Assembly (NCBI GenBank): GCA_017745075.1
Contig: JAGIAD010000028.1
Coordinates: forward strand, 407,171 to 471,170
Reading direction: 5' to 3'
DNA from: Sphingobacteriaceae bacterium
Lineage (GTDB): Bacteria > Bacteroidota > Bacteroidia > Sphingobacteriales > Sphingobacteriaceae
DNA: 64,000 bases
Part shown: piece after piece, positions 24,516 to 33,075 of the stretch
How the letters are laid out: each line of letters starts with the position of its first letter
Numbering within the stretch: the first letter of the stretch is position 1
Made by a program: the position numbers and the translations under genes
Notes under the pieces: generated by a model
What the model saw: the letters and a program-made list of their open reading frames with translations, nothing else
Databases searched by the model: none
Told to the model about the DNA's origin: nothing

Positions 24516-25754
24516 TTAAGCGGCCTTCAATTTTTTAAAGTCGGCCTTTTCAAATTTCTCTATTGCGTAATCGAGATTGATATGCAATTCTTTGACATCC
24601 GTCTGCGTTGGCGTATCGAACATCGCATCCAGCATAATGGCCTCACAGATCGATCTTAAACCACGGGCGCCCAATTTATATTCCATTGCTTTATCAACAA
24701 TGAAGTCTAAAACATCCTCATCAAAAACAAGTTTCACATCTTCGTAAGCAAAAAGCTTGATGTATTGTTTGATTAACGAATTTTTAGGTGCGGTTAAAAT
24801 GTTTCTTAAAGATGTTTTATCTAATGGGTTTAAATGGGAAAGAACAGGTATACGGCCAATTAATTCGGGAATTAAACCAAAAGATTTCAGGTCCTGAGGG
24901 GTGATATACTTATAAAGGTTTTTAAGATCCAATACGGCCTCATCTTTCTTTACTTTATAACCTACAGCCTGTGTCCTCAAACGGTTGGCAATTTTCCGCT
25001 CGATACCATCAAAAGCACCACCGCAAATAAACAGGATGTTGTTGGTATTTACCGGGATCATTTTCTGATCTGGGTGCTTACGTCCGCCCTGAGGTGGAAC
25101 GTTTACTACCGTGCCTTCCAAAATCTTCAATAGCGCCTGCTGCACCCCCTCACCTGATACATCACGGGTAATGGATGGATTATCGCTTTTGCGCGCTACT
25201 TTATCAACCTCATCAATATATACGATACCACGTTCTGCAGCAGTTACATCATAATCTGCAGCCTGCAACAAACGGGTTAAAATACTTTCCACATCCTCTC
25301 CTACATAACCTGCCTCTGTTAAAACAGTGGCATCGCAGATACAGAAAGGCACATGCAGGATTTTTGCAATGGTTTTGGCCAGGAGTGTTTTACCTGTACC
25401 GGTTTCGCCCACCAGCATGATATTGGATTTTTCAATCTCTATCTCGTCTTTATCAACTTTTTGATTTAAACGTTTGTAATGGTTGTAAACAGCTACAGAA
25501 AGCACCTTTTTGGCATCATCCTGACCGATTACATACTGATCAAGGTGTTGTTTAATTTCAAGAGGCTTTAATAAATTTATCGCCTCCTGAATATTTTTTG
25601 TCCCTTTGGTTCCCAATTCCTGTGCAAGCAACTGATTGGCCTGGGTAACACATTTATCGCAGATAAATGCATCCATGCCTTCAATAAGCATTAAAGTTTC
25701 ATGCTTGCCAGAATGGCAGAATGAGCAACGGGATTCTTTATTTTGTTTCGCCAT
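24516..25754 (-). CDS. clpX: ClpX, ATPase subunit of the ClpXP protease
   Basis: ClpX unfolds substrate proteins and feeds them to ClpP. The start is taken at MAKQNKESRCSFC (412 residues, usual length); an open frame 14 codons longer is unlikely. The N-terminal zinc domain has CSFC (near residue 11) and CDKC. The AAA+ part shows Walker A GETGTGKT, the pore loop AGYVGEDVE, Walker B IVYIDEVDK, and later IGRIPVLSHLNPLD and YKLGARGLRSICEAIM (sensor 2). Its start overlaps the clpP stop by 17 bp, so the two are cotranslated. Confidence 0.95.
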   Translation of the reverse strand: MAKQNKESRCSFCHSGKHETLMLIEGMDAFICDKCVTQANQLLAQELGTKGTKNIQEAINLLKPLEIKQHLDQYVIGQDDAKKVLSVAVYNHYKRLNQKVDKDEIEIEKSNIMLVGETGTGKTLLAKTIAKILHVPFCICDATVLTEAGYVGEDVESILTRLLQAADYDVTAAERGIVYIDEVDKVARKSDNPSITRDVSGEGVQQALLKILEGTVVNVPPQGGRKHPDQKMIPVNTNNILFICGGAFDGIERKIANRLRTQAVGYKVKKDEAVLDLKNLYKYITPQDLKSFGLIPELIGRIPVLSHLNPLDKTSLRNILTAPKNSLIKQYIKLFAYEDVKLVFDEDVLDFIVDKAMEYKLGARGLRSICEAIMLDAMFDTPTQTDVKELHINLDYAIEKFEKADFKKLKAA

Positions 25755-26445
25755 TTTTATTTGCGTTTCTCGATAATACTTCATCAACCATACCAAAACC
25801 TTTTGCCTCTTCGGCTGTCATCCAGTAATCGCGGTCTGAAGCTTTCTCTACCCAATCATAAGTCTGACCAGAGTGCTCTGAAATAATATCGTATAATTCT
25901 TTTTTCAATTTCAACATTTCTCTCAGGTTGATCTCCATATCAGATGCAACACCTTGTGCACCTCCTGATGGCTGGTGAATCATTACCCTTGAGTGAGGTA
26001 AGGCAGCACGTTTTCCTTTTGCACCTGCCACTAATAAAACAGCACCCATTGATGCGGCCATACCGGTACAGATAGTGGCTACGTCAGGCTGGATGTATTG
26101 CATGGTATCGTAAATACCTAAACCAGCGTAAACAGAACCACCTGGTGAGTTAATATAAATCTGAATGTCTCTATCGGCATCTGCTGATTGTAAAAACAAC
26201 AGCTGTGCCTGAATAATGTTTGCATTCTGATCATAAATGGCATCACCCAAAAAGATAATACGATCCATCATTAACCTTGAAAAAACATCCATTTGAGCTA
26301 CATTCAACTGGCGTTCTTCAATAATATATGGTGTCATGCTCTTAGGGTTTAAATTAGCCTGAGCAATAAATTTATCTACGTGTAAACCGCCAATCCCCTG
26401 ATGTTTAACGGCAAATTTTCTGAATTCTTGTGAATCTATGTTCAT
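25738..26445 (-). CDS. clpP: ClpP serine protease subunit
   Basis: The proteolytic core of ClpXP. The catalytic triad is Ser132 (TGMAASMGAVLL), His157 (HSRVMIHQPSGG) and Asp206 (SDRDYWMTAEEA); SPGGSVYAGLGIYDTMQ is also typical. At 235 residues it has about 36 more at the N-terminus than E. coli ClpP counted from its mature end; the usual start-like MTPYIIEER occurs at Met37. Such leaders are seen in Bacteroidota and could be a propeptide or a start misread. It is the first gene of a clpP-clpX unit. Confidence 0.95.
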   Translation of the reverse strand: MNIDSQEFRKFAVKHQGIGGLHVDKFIAQANLNPKSMTPYIIEERQLNVAQMDVFSRLMMDRIIFLGDAIYDQNANIIQAQLLFLQSADADRDIQIYINSPGGSVYAGLGIYDTMQYIQPDVATICTGMAASMGAVLLVAGAKGKRAALPHSRVMIHQPSGGAQGVASDMEINLREMLKLKKELYDIISEHSGQTYDWVEKASDRDYWMTAEEAKGFGMVDEVLSRNANKNGETK

Positions 26446-26600
26446 GAGTTATAGAGTTTTTAGCAGAGGGCATAGAGTTTTGAGTTCCTGTTCCCCATAG
26501 TTTCGTGAATAATAAAAAACCAAAATATAAAAATATTTTAATTATGATGGTCTAAACAAAGAGTATACCACATCAAAATCTATGACAATATAGCACTCTG

Positions 26601-26957
26601 CTACTTCAAGCTTTTAGAAAAGCTTGAAATCATCCTTGCTAAAATATCTAAATCTTCCAATAAATCTGCCAAATCCTTGTCAGAAACTAGTAATCTTAAA
26701 TTTAACACCAAAAGAATATTGGCATTTTCGAAAATTGACCGATGTGCATAGTTTAAAAAACGTTTGAAATCGGCAGCAGAATTGGACCCGGAACCTTCTG
26801 CAATATTATTGGATACGCTAAGAGCAGCTCCTCGAAGCTGCTCTGCGAATCTAAACTTTTTTATTTCTTCTAATTTTTCAGAAATATCAATTAATTTATT
26901 ACCTACTATCATGGCTCTCTGCCAAATTAGCAAGTCTTGAAATCTAAATTTTGCCAT
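26601..26957 (-). CDS. Four-helix-bundle protein of the 23S rRNA intervening-sequence (IVP) family
   Basis: A 118-residue all-helical protein. FRFQDLLIWQRAM, FRFAEQLRGAALSVSNNIAE, GSGS and FKRFLNYAHRSIFE are the hallmarks of this family, first found in intervening sequences of 23S rRNA genes but often, as here, encoded elsewhere. The molecular role is unknown. It sits between clpP and tig, the two parts of a conserved proteostasis block, and so looks inserted. No flanking repeats are obvious. Confidence 0.88.
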   Translation of the reverse strand: MAKFRFQDLLIWQRAMIVGNKLIDISEKLEEIKKFRFAEQLRGAALSVSNNIAEGSGSNSAADFKRFLNYAHRSIFENANILLVLNLRLLVSDKDLADLLEDLDILARMISSFSKSLK

Positions 26958-27009
26958 ATAGCAAAATAAGATTTTATATTACGGTATCAAAAGCTCTTGG
27001 CGCTGCGCC

Positions 27010-28362
27010 CTATGCTTTTTTCTCAACAAGCGCTACAAACTTATCGTAATCAATATCTTTTTGTTCTAAAGTAACGATAGATTTGATCTGCTCGAAAGTT
27101 TTTAATGCTTTTACTTCTTCGAAAACGCGGTTTGCATTTTCTTTATCCTGTAAAAACTGAACAGCATATTGTGCCAATTGATCTTCAGGAAGCGGGCTTG
27201 GGCTGTACATCCTGAATTGTGCATCTAATTTAACTTTAGCAGCCTGAACTACATCTTCGTATTTGATTTCGATGCTATTATCTTTAATGATTTTGTTTTC
27301 AATTAAAGTCCATTTCAGGTTTTTAGCAAAATCATCATAACCTTCTGCCAATTCTTCGTCGGTTAATTTTTCGTTGGTTGCTTTTAACCAACGGCGTAAA
27401 AACTCATCTGGCAACTCGAAGTTGTGTTTAGTTAATAATGCCTCATAAATATCATTCGATAATTTACGCTCAGCATCCTGTTTAAACATACTTTCTACTT
27501 CTTCAGTAATTTTTGCCCTGAAACCTGCTTCGTCTGTAACCACACCTTCACCAAACAATTTATCGAAAAACTCCTGGTTTAAGTCTGATTCTTCCAAACG
27601 GTTTACATTTTTAACATGAAGTTTAAAATCTGCTTTCAATTCAGCAGCCTGCTCTTCAGAAATATTTAAGGCTTTCGCAATTACTGCAGCATCTTCAAAT
27701 GCTTTCTGGATATCGATGGTCACTTCATCTTCTTTCTTTAAACCGATCAACGATTTAAGAATTTTTTTATCTTTTACCTGATCCAAACGGATGGTTGCAG
27801 TACTGGTAATACCTCCTTCAACAGCGGCACCGTCTGCTACCTGTGTAAGATCTGCATAAAGTACATCTCCGTCAGCAGAAACTTCAGGGTTTGTCATTTT
27901 ACCGTAGCTGCGACGGATGTTTTTGATCCGGCTTTCTAAAGTTTCCTGATCAGCTTTAACCACATACTCGGTAAATTTATCTTTCGATGAAACGTTTACT
28001 TCAAAAGCTGGCGCTAAACCCAGTTCGTAATCAAATTCGAAATCATCGGTATTATCCCATTTAAATTCGCGCTCATCGTCAATTTTAGGAAGTGGCTGAC
28101 CTAAAATTTCCAATTTTTGTTCTGTGATATAGTTAGAAAGGGTATCGTTCAATAAATTGTTAACCTCTTCTACCAATATACTTTTGCCATACATTTTTTT
28201 AATGTGGGCAGGAGGAACCATTCCTTTACGGAAACCAGGTAATTGTGCTTTTTTAGCTTGATCTTTAATGGCTTTCTCTACTTTTCCAGTATAATCAGCA
28301 GGTGCGATCTTGATTTTTACTACAGCATTTAAGTTGCCGGTTTTTTCCTGTGTAATATTCAT
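27010..28362 (-). CDS. tig: Trigger factor
   Basis: A ribosome-bound chaperone for nascent chains. The start is taken at MNITQEKTGNLNAVV (450 residues); a frame 20 codons longer is not family-like. The N-terminal ribosome-binding domain has the signature PGFRKGMVPPAHIKKMYGKS. The middle FKBP-like domain (about 150-240) is poorly conserved, as is usual in Bacteroidota. The C-terminal helical chaperone arms contain FELPDEFLRRWLKATNEK. Its place near clpP-clpX is the common arrangement, with one extra gene between. Confidence 0.92.
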   Translation of the reverse strand: MNITQEKTGNLNAVVKIKIAPADYTGKVEKAIKDQAKKAQLPGFRKGMVPPAHIKKMYGKSILVEEVNNLLNDTLSNYITEQKLEILGQPLPKIDDEREFKWDNTDDFEFDYELGLAPAFEVNVSSKDKFTEYVVKADQETLESRIKNIRRSYGKMTNPEVSADGDVLYADLTQVADGAAVEGGITSTATIRLDQVKDKKILKSLIGLKKEDEVTIDIQKAFEDAAVIAKALNISEEQAAELKADFKLHVKNVNRLEESDLNQEFFDKLFGEGVVTDEAGFRAKITEEVESMFKQDAERKLSNDIYEALLTKHNFELPDEFLRRWLKATNEKLTDEELAEGYDDFAKNLKWTLIENKIIKDNSIEIKYEDVVQAAKVKLDAQFRMYSPSPLPEDQLAQYAVQFLQDKENANRVFEEVKALKTFEQIKSIVTLEQKDIDYDKFVALVEKKA

Positions 28363-28477
28363 TTTTGTGAGATATGAGTATTGAGATGTGCAATTAAATT
28401 TGAGCATTGAGATATGAGACAAATGGCAAATATCGCTTCAATTAAAACAGCACATCAATTTTTATTAATCAATGTTT

Positions 28478-28515
28478 TTAAAAACAAAACCGTTCCGATG
28501 TTTAAATCGGAACGG
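28478..28515 (-). terminator. Terminator of tRNA-Leu copy 1
   Basis: CCGTTCCGAT/ATCGGAACGG stem; on the minus strand it is followed by TTTTGTTTTT. Confidence 0.85.
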
Positions 28516-28529
28516 CCTTTATCTTGTTG

Positions 28530-28611
28530 TGCGGAAGAAGGGACTCGAACCCCCACGCCGTGAAGCGCCAGATCCTAAGTCTGGTGCGGCTACCAATTAC
28601 GCCACTTCCGC
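28530..28611 (-). tRNA. tRNA-Leu(UAG), copy 1
   Basis: On the minus strand: acceptor GCGGAAG pairing with CTTCCGC, discriminator A, anticodon arm CAGACTTAGGATCTG with anticodon TAG, a long variable arm (class II) and GTTCGAGTC T-loop. CCA is not encoded. It has its own promoter and terminator. Confidence 0.95.
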
Positions 28612-28874
28612 AGTTAGGATGTTGTAAGGACTGCAAAGATAGAAACAAGATTTAATAATCAAAAGGCATCGGCTATATTTTATCGATTATTCTTACAAAA
28701 AAATGCTAACTCACTAATTTTTAAGGAGAAAATTTTACCTGGCTGACCGGAAAATCAATTAATACAGGTGTTGGGTTTGAAAACTCAATGCTATTAAATA
28801 ATCAATAGGAACGCTACGCCTAACTCTACAGACAGGATCAGGAACTAATCATAAGAGCAATAGGCTGATTCCAT
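28612..28874. other. Spacer between the tRNA-Leu genes
   Basis: Apart from the promoter at its left edge, I see no gene or hairpin here. It separates two copies of a tRNA unit that are otherwise nearly identical. Confidence 0.3.
28634..28663 (-). promoter_or_regulatory. Promoter of tRNA-Leu copy 1
   Basis: On the minus strand TTTG-N18-TATCTTTG, ending about 22 bp before the tRNA. Confidence 0.65.
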
Positions 28875-28909
28875 AAAAAAACCGTTCTGATTTATAATCA
28901 GAACGGTTT
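28875..28909 (-). terminator. Terminator of tRNA-Leu copy 2
   Basis: Perfect arms AAACCGTTCTGATT/AATCAGAACGGTTT; on the minus strand a T-run follows. Confidence 0.85.
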
Positions 28910-28918
28910 ATCGTATTG

Positions 28919-29000
28919 TGCGGAAGAAGGGACTCGAACCCCCACGCCGTGAGGCGCCAGATCCTAAGTCTGGTGCGGCTACCAATTACGCCACTTCCGC
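28919..29000 (-). tRNA. tRNA-Leu(UAG), copy 2
   Basis: Differs from copy 1 by a single base in the variable arm (GAGGCG against GAAGCG on the plus strand). Same anticodon TAG, same discriminator A, CCA not encoded. The flanking promoter is also a near copy. Confidence 0.95.
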
Positions 29001-29022
29001 AGATAGGATGTTTTAAGGACTG

Positions 29023-29052
29023 CAAAGATAGAAACTAAATTGAATAATCAAA
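29023..29052 (-). promoter_or_regulatory. Promoter of tRNA-Leu copy 2
   Basis: On the minus strand TTTG-N18-TATCTTTG, with the same position and flanks as in copy 1. Confidence 0.65.
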
Positions 29053-29121
29053 TCTTTGGAATATTTTATGAAGAAATAAATTTAGTTCATCATACTTTGT
29101 GACCCACAAACCATGAAATTT

Positions 29122-29424
29122 TTAAAATTTAACTGATGTAACATCAATCAACTCAGGTCCGCCTTCTAATGGATAGCCATCAACTTTTTTCCCTTTTATC
29201 GTAACCTTCTTATCTAAATACGTATCAAGGTTTATGCTTGCACTTTTTAAGGCATAGGTTTTATTATCGGCTTTTAATAAATGTGTACCGTATTGAAACG
29301 TAGTCATGCCTAATTTTTCAATTGTTCCACTTGCAGTAACCATACTGGAGTTTCCTCCGTTTTTCATTGAACTGCAACTGGAAATTACAGCTACAAACAA
29401 AGATAGTATTAATGTTTTTCTCAT
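29122..29424 (-). CDS. Small lipoprotein
   Basis: A 100-residue protein with a lipoprotein signal (hydrophobic residues 4-14, then ISSC; Cys17 would be lipidated). The mature part is a compact beta-rich domain: SMVTASGTIEKLGMTTFQYG, YLDKKVTIKGKKVDGYPLE and ELIDVTSVKF recall small OB-fold lipoproteins, but I do not recognise a named family. It stands alone on the minus strand. It probably sits in the outer or inner membrane facing the periplasm. Confidence 0.7.
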   Translation of the reverse strand: MRKTLILSLFVAVISSCSSMKNGGNSSMVTASGTIEKLGMTTFQYGTHLLKADNKTYALKSASINLDTYLDKKVTIKGKKVDGYPLEGGPELIDVTSVKF

Positions 29425-29496
29425 CGGATGATGTTTTTATTGTAATGGTATGATAACGGGGTGATTTAACGGTATACAAATTATAAAAATTTGTCT

Positions 29497-30321
29497 TTAA
29501 AAGCTAATCATTTGCTTCTGAAACTCAAAAAAGTATTGAACAGCTTTAACCAACCTGCTGCCGTACCAACTAAACATTTCGCCATCAACCAGTATTACTT
29601 TAGCATTGGGCACCGCAGCTTGTATTTCTGTTATATGTTTTTCGGCAAAAGGGTAAGGTTCTGACGATAGCAGAATGAATTCACAGTTTGCATTTCGCAG
29701 TTCTTCCAGTGTTATTTCGGGATAGCGTTGAGTTTCTATAACATTCCTCATACCGTTTAGGAGCAGGATATCATCGATAAACGTATTTTTCCCCGCCACC
29801 ATATAAGGTTTACGCCAGATCAGATAAGCTACTTTTTTATCTATACGGTTCTGGAGTGCAAGTGTTTTCAGGTCGTTAAAACCCGCCGAAATAAGGTGGT
29901 TAAGGTAACCTGCTTCGGGTTCGCGATCTACGAGCGCTCCAATCTCCGTGATGGTTTTCATCGCATCATCAAGGGTAAAAATATCACTCATCCAAACAGG
30001 GAAATACCCGGCAAGCTCCTCAATATCGCGCTGGCTATTTTCTTCTTTGTTGCCAATAATGAGATCAGGTTTTAAATCTTTAATCAGGTCGATATTGAGC
30101 TTTTTCGTTCCCCCTACTTTGGTACGTGTTGCAAACTTTTCGATCGGATGAATGCAGAATTTGGTCAACCCGATAATTTCCTGATCGAGGCCTAAATCGA
30201 ATAAAAGTTCCGTTTGTGAGGGTACAACAGAGATAATCCGTTTTGGCGGGAAATTGATGGTAATTTCTCTTCCGAGCTGATCCGTAAAGTTTTTTTGCAC
30301 TGATTTTAATTTGTGAAGCAC
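29497..30321 (-). CDS. BtuF-like periplasmic-binding fold without signal peptide
   Basis: A 274-residue protein of the helical-backbone metal-receptor family (BtuF/FhuD fold). RIISVVPSQTELLFDLGLDQ, IGLTKFCIHP, DLIKDLKPDLIIGNKEEN and GSRLVKAVQYFF are clear. These proteins normally capture vitamin B12 or iron chelates in the periplasm, yet this one begins MLHKLKSVQKNFTDQLGREI, with neither a signal peptide nor a lipobox, and no upstream in-frame extension was seen. No ABC permease or TonB receptor is adjacent. It may be cytosolic with another role, as is known for similar proteins in this phylum. Confidence 0.8.
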   Translation of the reverse strand: MLHKLKSVQKNFTDQLGREITINFPPKRIISVVPSQTELLFDLGLDQEIIGLTKFCIHPIEKFATRTKVGGTKKLNIDLIKDLKPDLIIGNKEENSQRDIEELAGYFPVWMSDIFTLDDAMKTITEIGALVDREPEAGYLNHLISAGFNDLKTLALQNRIDKKVAYLIWRKPYMVAGKNTFIDDILLLNGMRNVIETQRYPEITLEELRNANCEFILLSSEPYPFAEKHITEIQAAVPNAKVILVDGEMFSWYGSRLVKAVQYFFEFQKQMISF

Positions 30322-30354
30322 GAATTTAATGAAAACATGTGGTCAAATGCTTTT

Positions 30355-31032
30355 TCATCCGTTATTTTCTATACCACTGATGATCCCAAGCTGGAAAGCA
30401 TGAATGGCTAGACCAATTGAATTTTTAACCTGCATTTTTTCCAATAATTTGGCCCGGTAACCTTCTACGGTCCGTACACTAAGATAAAGCTGGTCGGCAA
30501 TTTTTTTATTGGTAAATTCCTTGCAGATCAGCTTAATGATTTCAATTTCACGTTCAGAAAAATTAGAATCGATTGGCCTGGTTTCTTTTTTGGCCCTGCT
30601 TTTGGCAATTACGGTAGCCAATTTGGCAGAGGTAGTTTTGCAATAAAAATTATTGCCTATTGCCACTGCAGTAATGGCATCATAAATATCATTCTTATCG
30701 GCATTTTTAAGCAAGTACCCTTTTGCCCCTGCTTCTAACATTTCTACAATCAGATCCTCTTCATCGAACATAGAAAGTGCAATAATACCCAGGTCTGGAT
30801 TATGTTTAACCATTTGCTTGGTGGCCTCAATGCCATCCATAACCGGCATTTTAATATCGGTTATGACGACATGGGGCTTTAAATTCATGGCCAGTTTTAC
30901 CAATTGCTCGCCATTACCGGCAGCGCCTACCAGTTCTATATTATCTTTATTGCCCAGCACCATGGCCAGTCCTTCCCTGAAAACCACATGATCATCGGCA
31001 ATAATAATTCTGATTTTTTCTTCGTTCATCAT
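30355..31032 (-). CDS. NarL/LuxR-type response regulator
   Basis: A 225-residue regulator. The receiver domain (residues 7-125) has IIADDHVVFREGL, the phosphorylation site Asp59 in VVITDIKMPVMDG, LSMF and KGYLLKN. The C-terminal LuxR helix-turn-helix (about 158-215) has SEREIEIIKLICKEFTNKKI, then LYLSVRTVEGYRAKLLEKM. The start overlaps the stop of the histidine kinase gene by 4 bp (ATGATGA), so the pair is translationally coupled. Likely targets are unknown; the divergent secreted-protein genes at 33076 and 33713 are candidates. Confidence 0.92.
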   Translation of the reverse strand: MMNEEKIRIIIADDHVVFREGLAMVLGNKDNIELVGAAGNGEQLVKLAMNLKPHVVITDIKMPVMDGIEATKQMVKHNPDLGIIALSMFDEEDLIVEMLEAGAKGYLLKNADKNDIYDAITAVAIGNNFYCKTTSAKLATVIAKSRAKKETRPIDSNFSEREIEIIKLICKEFTNKKIADQLYLSVRTVEGYRAKLLEKMQVKNSIGLAIHAFQLGIISGIENNG

Positions 31033-31793
31033 TTTTTATCTCCTTTAACCGGAATTTCAAAAGTGTAGGTTACCCCTTTACCGTTATTTAATAAAGGCAT
31101 CCTTACTGTGCCCTTCATTACCTCAATGCGACTCTGCAGGTTAAGCAGGCCAAGTCCGGAATTCTGCTTTACAACTTCCTGAGAATCAAAACCAATCCCA
31201 TTGTCGGTTGTCTGCAACCGCAATACGCCATCATTTTCTTCCAAAACAATCATTAATAGATTTGCTTTTGCATGCTTAATGGTATTATGCAAAATTTCCT
31301 GTACAATGCGGTATACATTAAGTTCTATATCGGCTGTTAAACGTTTATTCAGGTGATGTTTAAATACAATTTTAAGCGCTCCGTTCTGCTGTATACGGTT
31401 AATAAAATCCTGAATGGCCCATACCAATCCTTTTCTCTCAAGCATATAAGGCATTAAATCTGTTGAGATTTCGCGCATCCGCTGAATAATGGTATCGATA
31501 TGCTTTCCTGATGAGCGGATCAGATGTTGCATTTCATCGGTACCTCCATCCAGATGGGCGATCTGGAATTTTACGGTCGAAAGCAATGGCCCTATTTCGT
31601 CGTGCAGATCAGACGCAATCCTCCGTCTTTCGTTTTCCAATGTTTTGATTTCTGCCAATATCCTGTCTTTTGATAAGCGCCTGCTTTTCCGGTGCTGCAT
31701 AATCATGGATACAATAAAATAAAGCATAATGAACCCAATAATTGCAGCAGCAATTAATACGGCATTATAAAATTCTTTTTCTTCGGTATCCAT
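31029..31793 (-). CDS. Short membrane histidine kinase (HisKA_3 type)
   Basis: A 254-residue kinase with one transmembrane helix (residues ~13-32). The HisKA_3 region is ENERRRIASDLHDEIGPLLS, with His64 as the phosphorylation site. ATP-binding motifs are YRIVQEILHNTIKHAKA (N-box), TDNGIGFD (G1) and NSGLGLLNLQSRIEVM (G2). It has no sensor domain of its own, so the overlapping upstream seven-helix protein may be the sensor. It overlaps that gene by 40 bp and the regulator gene by 4 bp. Confidence 0.92.
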   Translation of the reverse strand: MDTEEKEFYNAVLIAAAIIGFIMLYFIVSMIMQHRKSRRLSKDRILAEIKTLENERRRIASDLHDEIGPLLSTVKFQIAHLDGGTDEMQHLIRSSGKHIDTIIQRMREISTDLMPYMLERKGLVWAIQDFINRIQQNGALKIVFKHHLNKRLTADIELNVYRIVQEILHNTIKHAKANLLMIVLEENDGVLRLQTTDNGIGFDSQEVVKQNSGLGLLNLQSRIEVMKGTVRMPLLNNGKGVTYTFEIPVKGDKK

Positions 31794-32404
31794 AACACGG
31801 CTAGGGCAAAAACCAGGTTGGCAAAAACATTGATAATCCGCTTAATATCAAACACATTTTCCTTAAAGATAATACTAGAACTCGAATTAAAATAAATGAT
31901 TTCGATAAAAATATTAAAGGTAAAAAATACAATCAGGGCTACGCAGATCAAAAATCTCGAATCTTTTAAGATATTCCCGTCAACCAGGGTGATCAGTTTG
32001 TTTAAGCTGGTGATAGAAAGCATGACTAATATAAATGAATACACTATACGGAAAAAGCCACTATTATCTGATAGCTGGTGCAGGATAAAGTAGTCTACCC
32101 CCCATGTGGCGATAATGATGAAGGCTAAAATATTTAATATTCGTGATTTTTTACTAAAAATAAGCCAGTTGCCAAATTGCCATAGCAGCAACAGTGAAGA
32201 TAAAAGCAGGTAAATATTGATTATAAAGCAGGGATTAATATGCTTCACAATCAAAACAAATACGGTAATCTCGGTAAGGCAATCTAAAAAACAATAGAAA
32301 AGGAAAGGCCTGAAGGTGGTGCCAATACTGCTCCACCTGAACAGGCCAATTACACAGGCCAGTAAAATAGACTGGGATAATATAAAATTCTGGACTTGCT
32401 GCAT
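31754..32404 (-). CDS. Seven-helix membrane protein, possible sensor partner
   Basis: A 216-residue protein with seven hydrophobic segments filling almost the entire length (for example LLLLWQFGNWLIF and LVFALAVLWI near the end). No catalytic motif is visible. Its 3' end overlaps the histidine kinase gene by 40 bp, which argues for a fixed ratio of both proteins and a common task. Such proteins beside short HisKA_3 kinases are a pattern I have seen in Bacteroidota, but the signal is unknown. Confidence 0.7.
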   Translation of the reverse strand: MQQVQNFILSQSILLACVIGLFRWSSIGTTFRPFLFYCFLDCLTEITVFVLIVKHINPCFIINIYLLLSSLLLLWQFGNWLIFSKKSRILNILAFIIIATWGVDYFILHQLSDNSGFFRIVYSFILVMLSITSLNKLITLVDGNILKDSRFLICVALIVFFTFNIFIEIIYFNSSSSIIFKENVFDIKRIINVFANLVFALAVLWIPKKKNFIMPY

Positions 32405-32414
32405 CTAATCTGTA

Positions 32415-32876
32415 TTATATATATTCGGCTGGCCAGGGTGGTACACGCTGAGAATCGTCTAAGCTATAGGTATCCAGGTTATCATCACTGTCCTGACTGG
32501 TATTGGCAGATAATGCCATTAATTTGGGCAGCTTTTTGCCAGGTCTGGAAACCGGACCAATAATATCGTTTCCGAAACCGTCAACGGCCCTCAGCACCAG
32601 CACAACCTGCGAATGATCGTTTAGTCCGAAGTGTACCCTAAGTCCTTCGCAACCTCTTCTGCTTAGCAACTTTGAAACGCTTCTGAGATTAAAGGTTTCG
32701 GAAAGCGGCAAAATAGCTATCCGCCTGTCTTCTTCCTGCAATTCTTTAGGGATAAGTGAACTGCGGTTTCTATGGAAGCTTTCGATGTACCTGTTTGCCG
32801 TTTCGAGCGGTATAAAATGTGTCCGGGTCCTGAGGTCTTCGGCCACAAATTCTTTTGCGTAACGCTTTTTTTCCAT
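32415..32876 (-). CDS. Soluble protein, function unknown, first gene of the kinase unit
   Basis: A 153-residue cytosolic protein, highly charged, with a central fold-like part (LPLSETFNLRSVSKLLSRRG, EGLRVHFGLNDHSQVVLVLR, AVDGFGNDIIG) and an acidic tail of ~35 residues ending in SQRVPPWPAEYI. No family is recognised. It lies 10 bp before the seven-helix gene on the same strand, so four genes form one minus-strand unit. The region upstream is shared with the divergent secreted-protein gene. Confidence 0.65.
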   Translation of the reverse strand: MEKKRYAKEFVAEDLRTRTHFIPLETANRYIESFHRNRSSLIPKELQEEDRRIAILPLSETFNLRSVSKLLSRRGCEGLRVHFGLNDHSQVVLVLRAVDGFGNDIIGPVSRPGKKLPKLMALSANTSQDSDDNLDTYSLDDSQRVPPWPAEYI

Positions 32877-32934
32877 TTTTTAGTTTGATTTAAAGTTCAG
32901 ATTTACCCACTAAGTTAATGGGCCATACAAGTTG

Positions 32935-33050
32935 AGACAATAGGTATAAATACTGTTTATTATGGGTAATTACACCTCGCATTTAAAGTAATAACACACT
33001 GAATAATCTCTACAGGGCCATTATAATTTTGATTTCAATTCTAGAAAATT
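32935..33050 (+). promoter_or_regulatory. Conserved upstream block, copy A
   Basis: Contains GGTATAAATACTGTT, CTCGCATTTAA, GTAATAACACACT and then TAATTTTG (33024-33031) with ATTTCAATTCTAGAA. The order and text match copy B before the paralogous gene. No -33 TTTG is seen, hinting at an activator. Confidence 0.55.
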
Positions 33051-33075
33051 TATTCACCAATTAATTCTTAACAAA

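Noticed and set aside
25755..25796. Longer N-terminus for ClpX
   Set aside because: The family begins close to the zinc motif; the additional 14 codons overlap clpP further without support.
26601..26957. Toxin or antitoxin
   Set aside because: The IWQRAM and NNIAEGSGS motifs fit the IVP four-helix family and there is no partner gene.
28363..28422. Longer N-terminus for trigger factor
   Set aside because: The family begins at MNITQEK; the 20 extra codons have no family resemblance.
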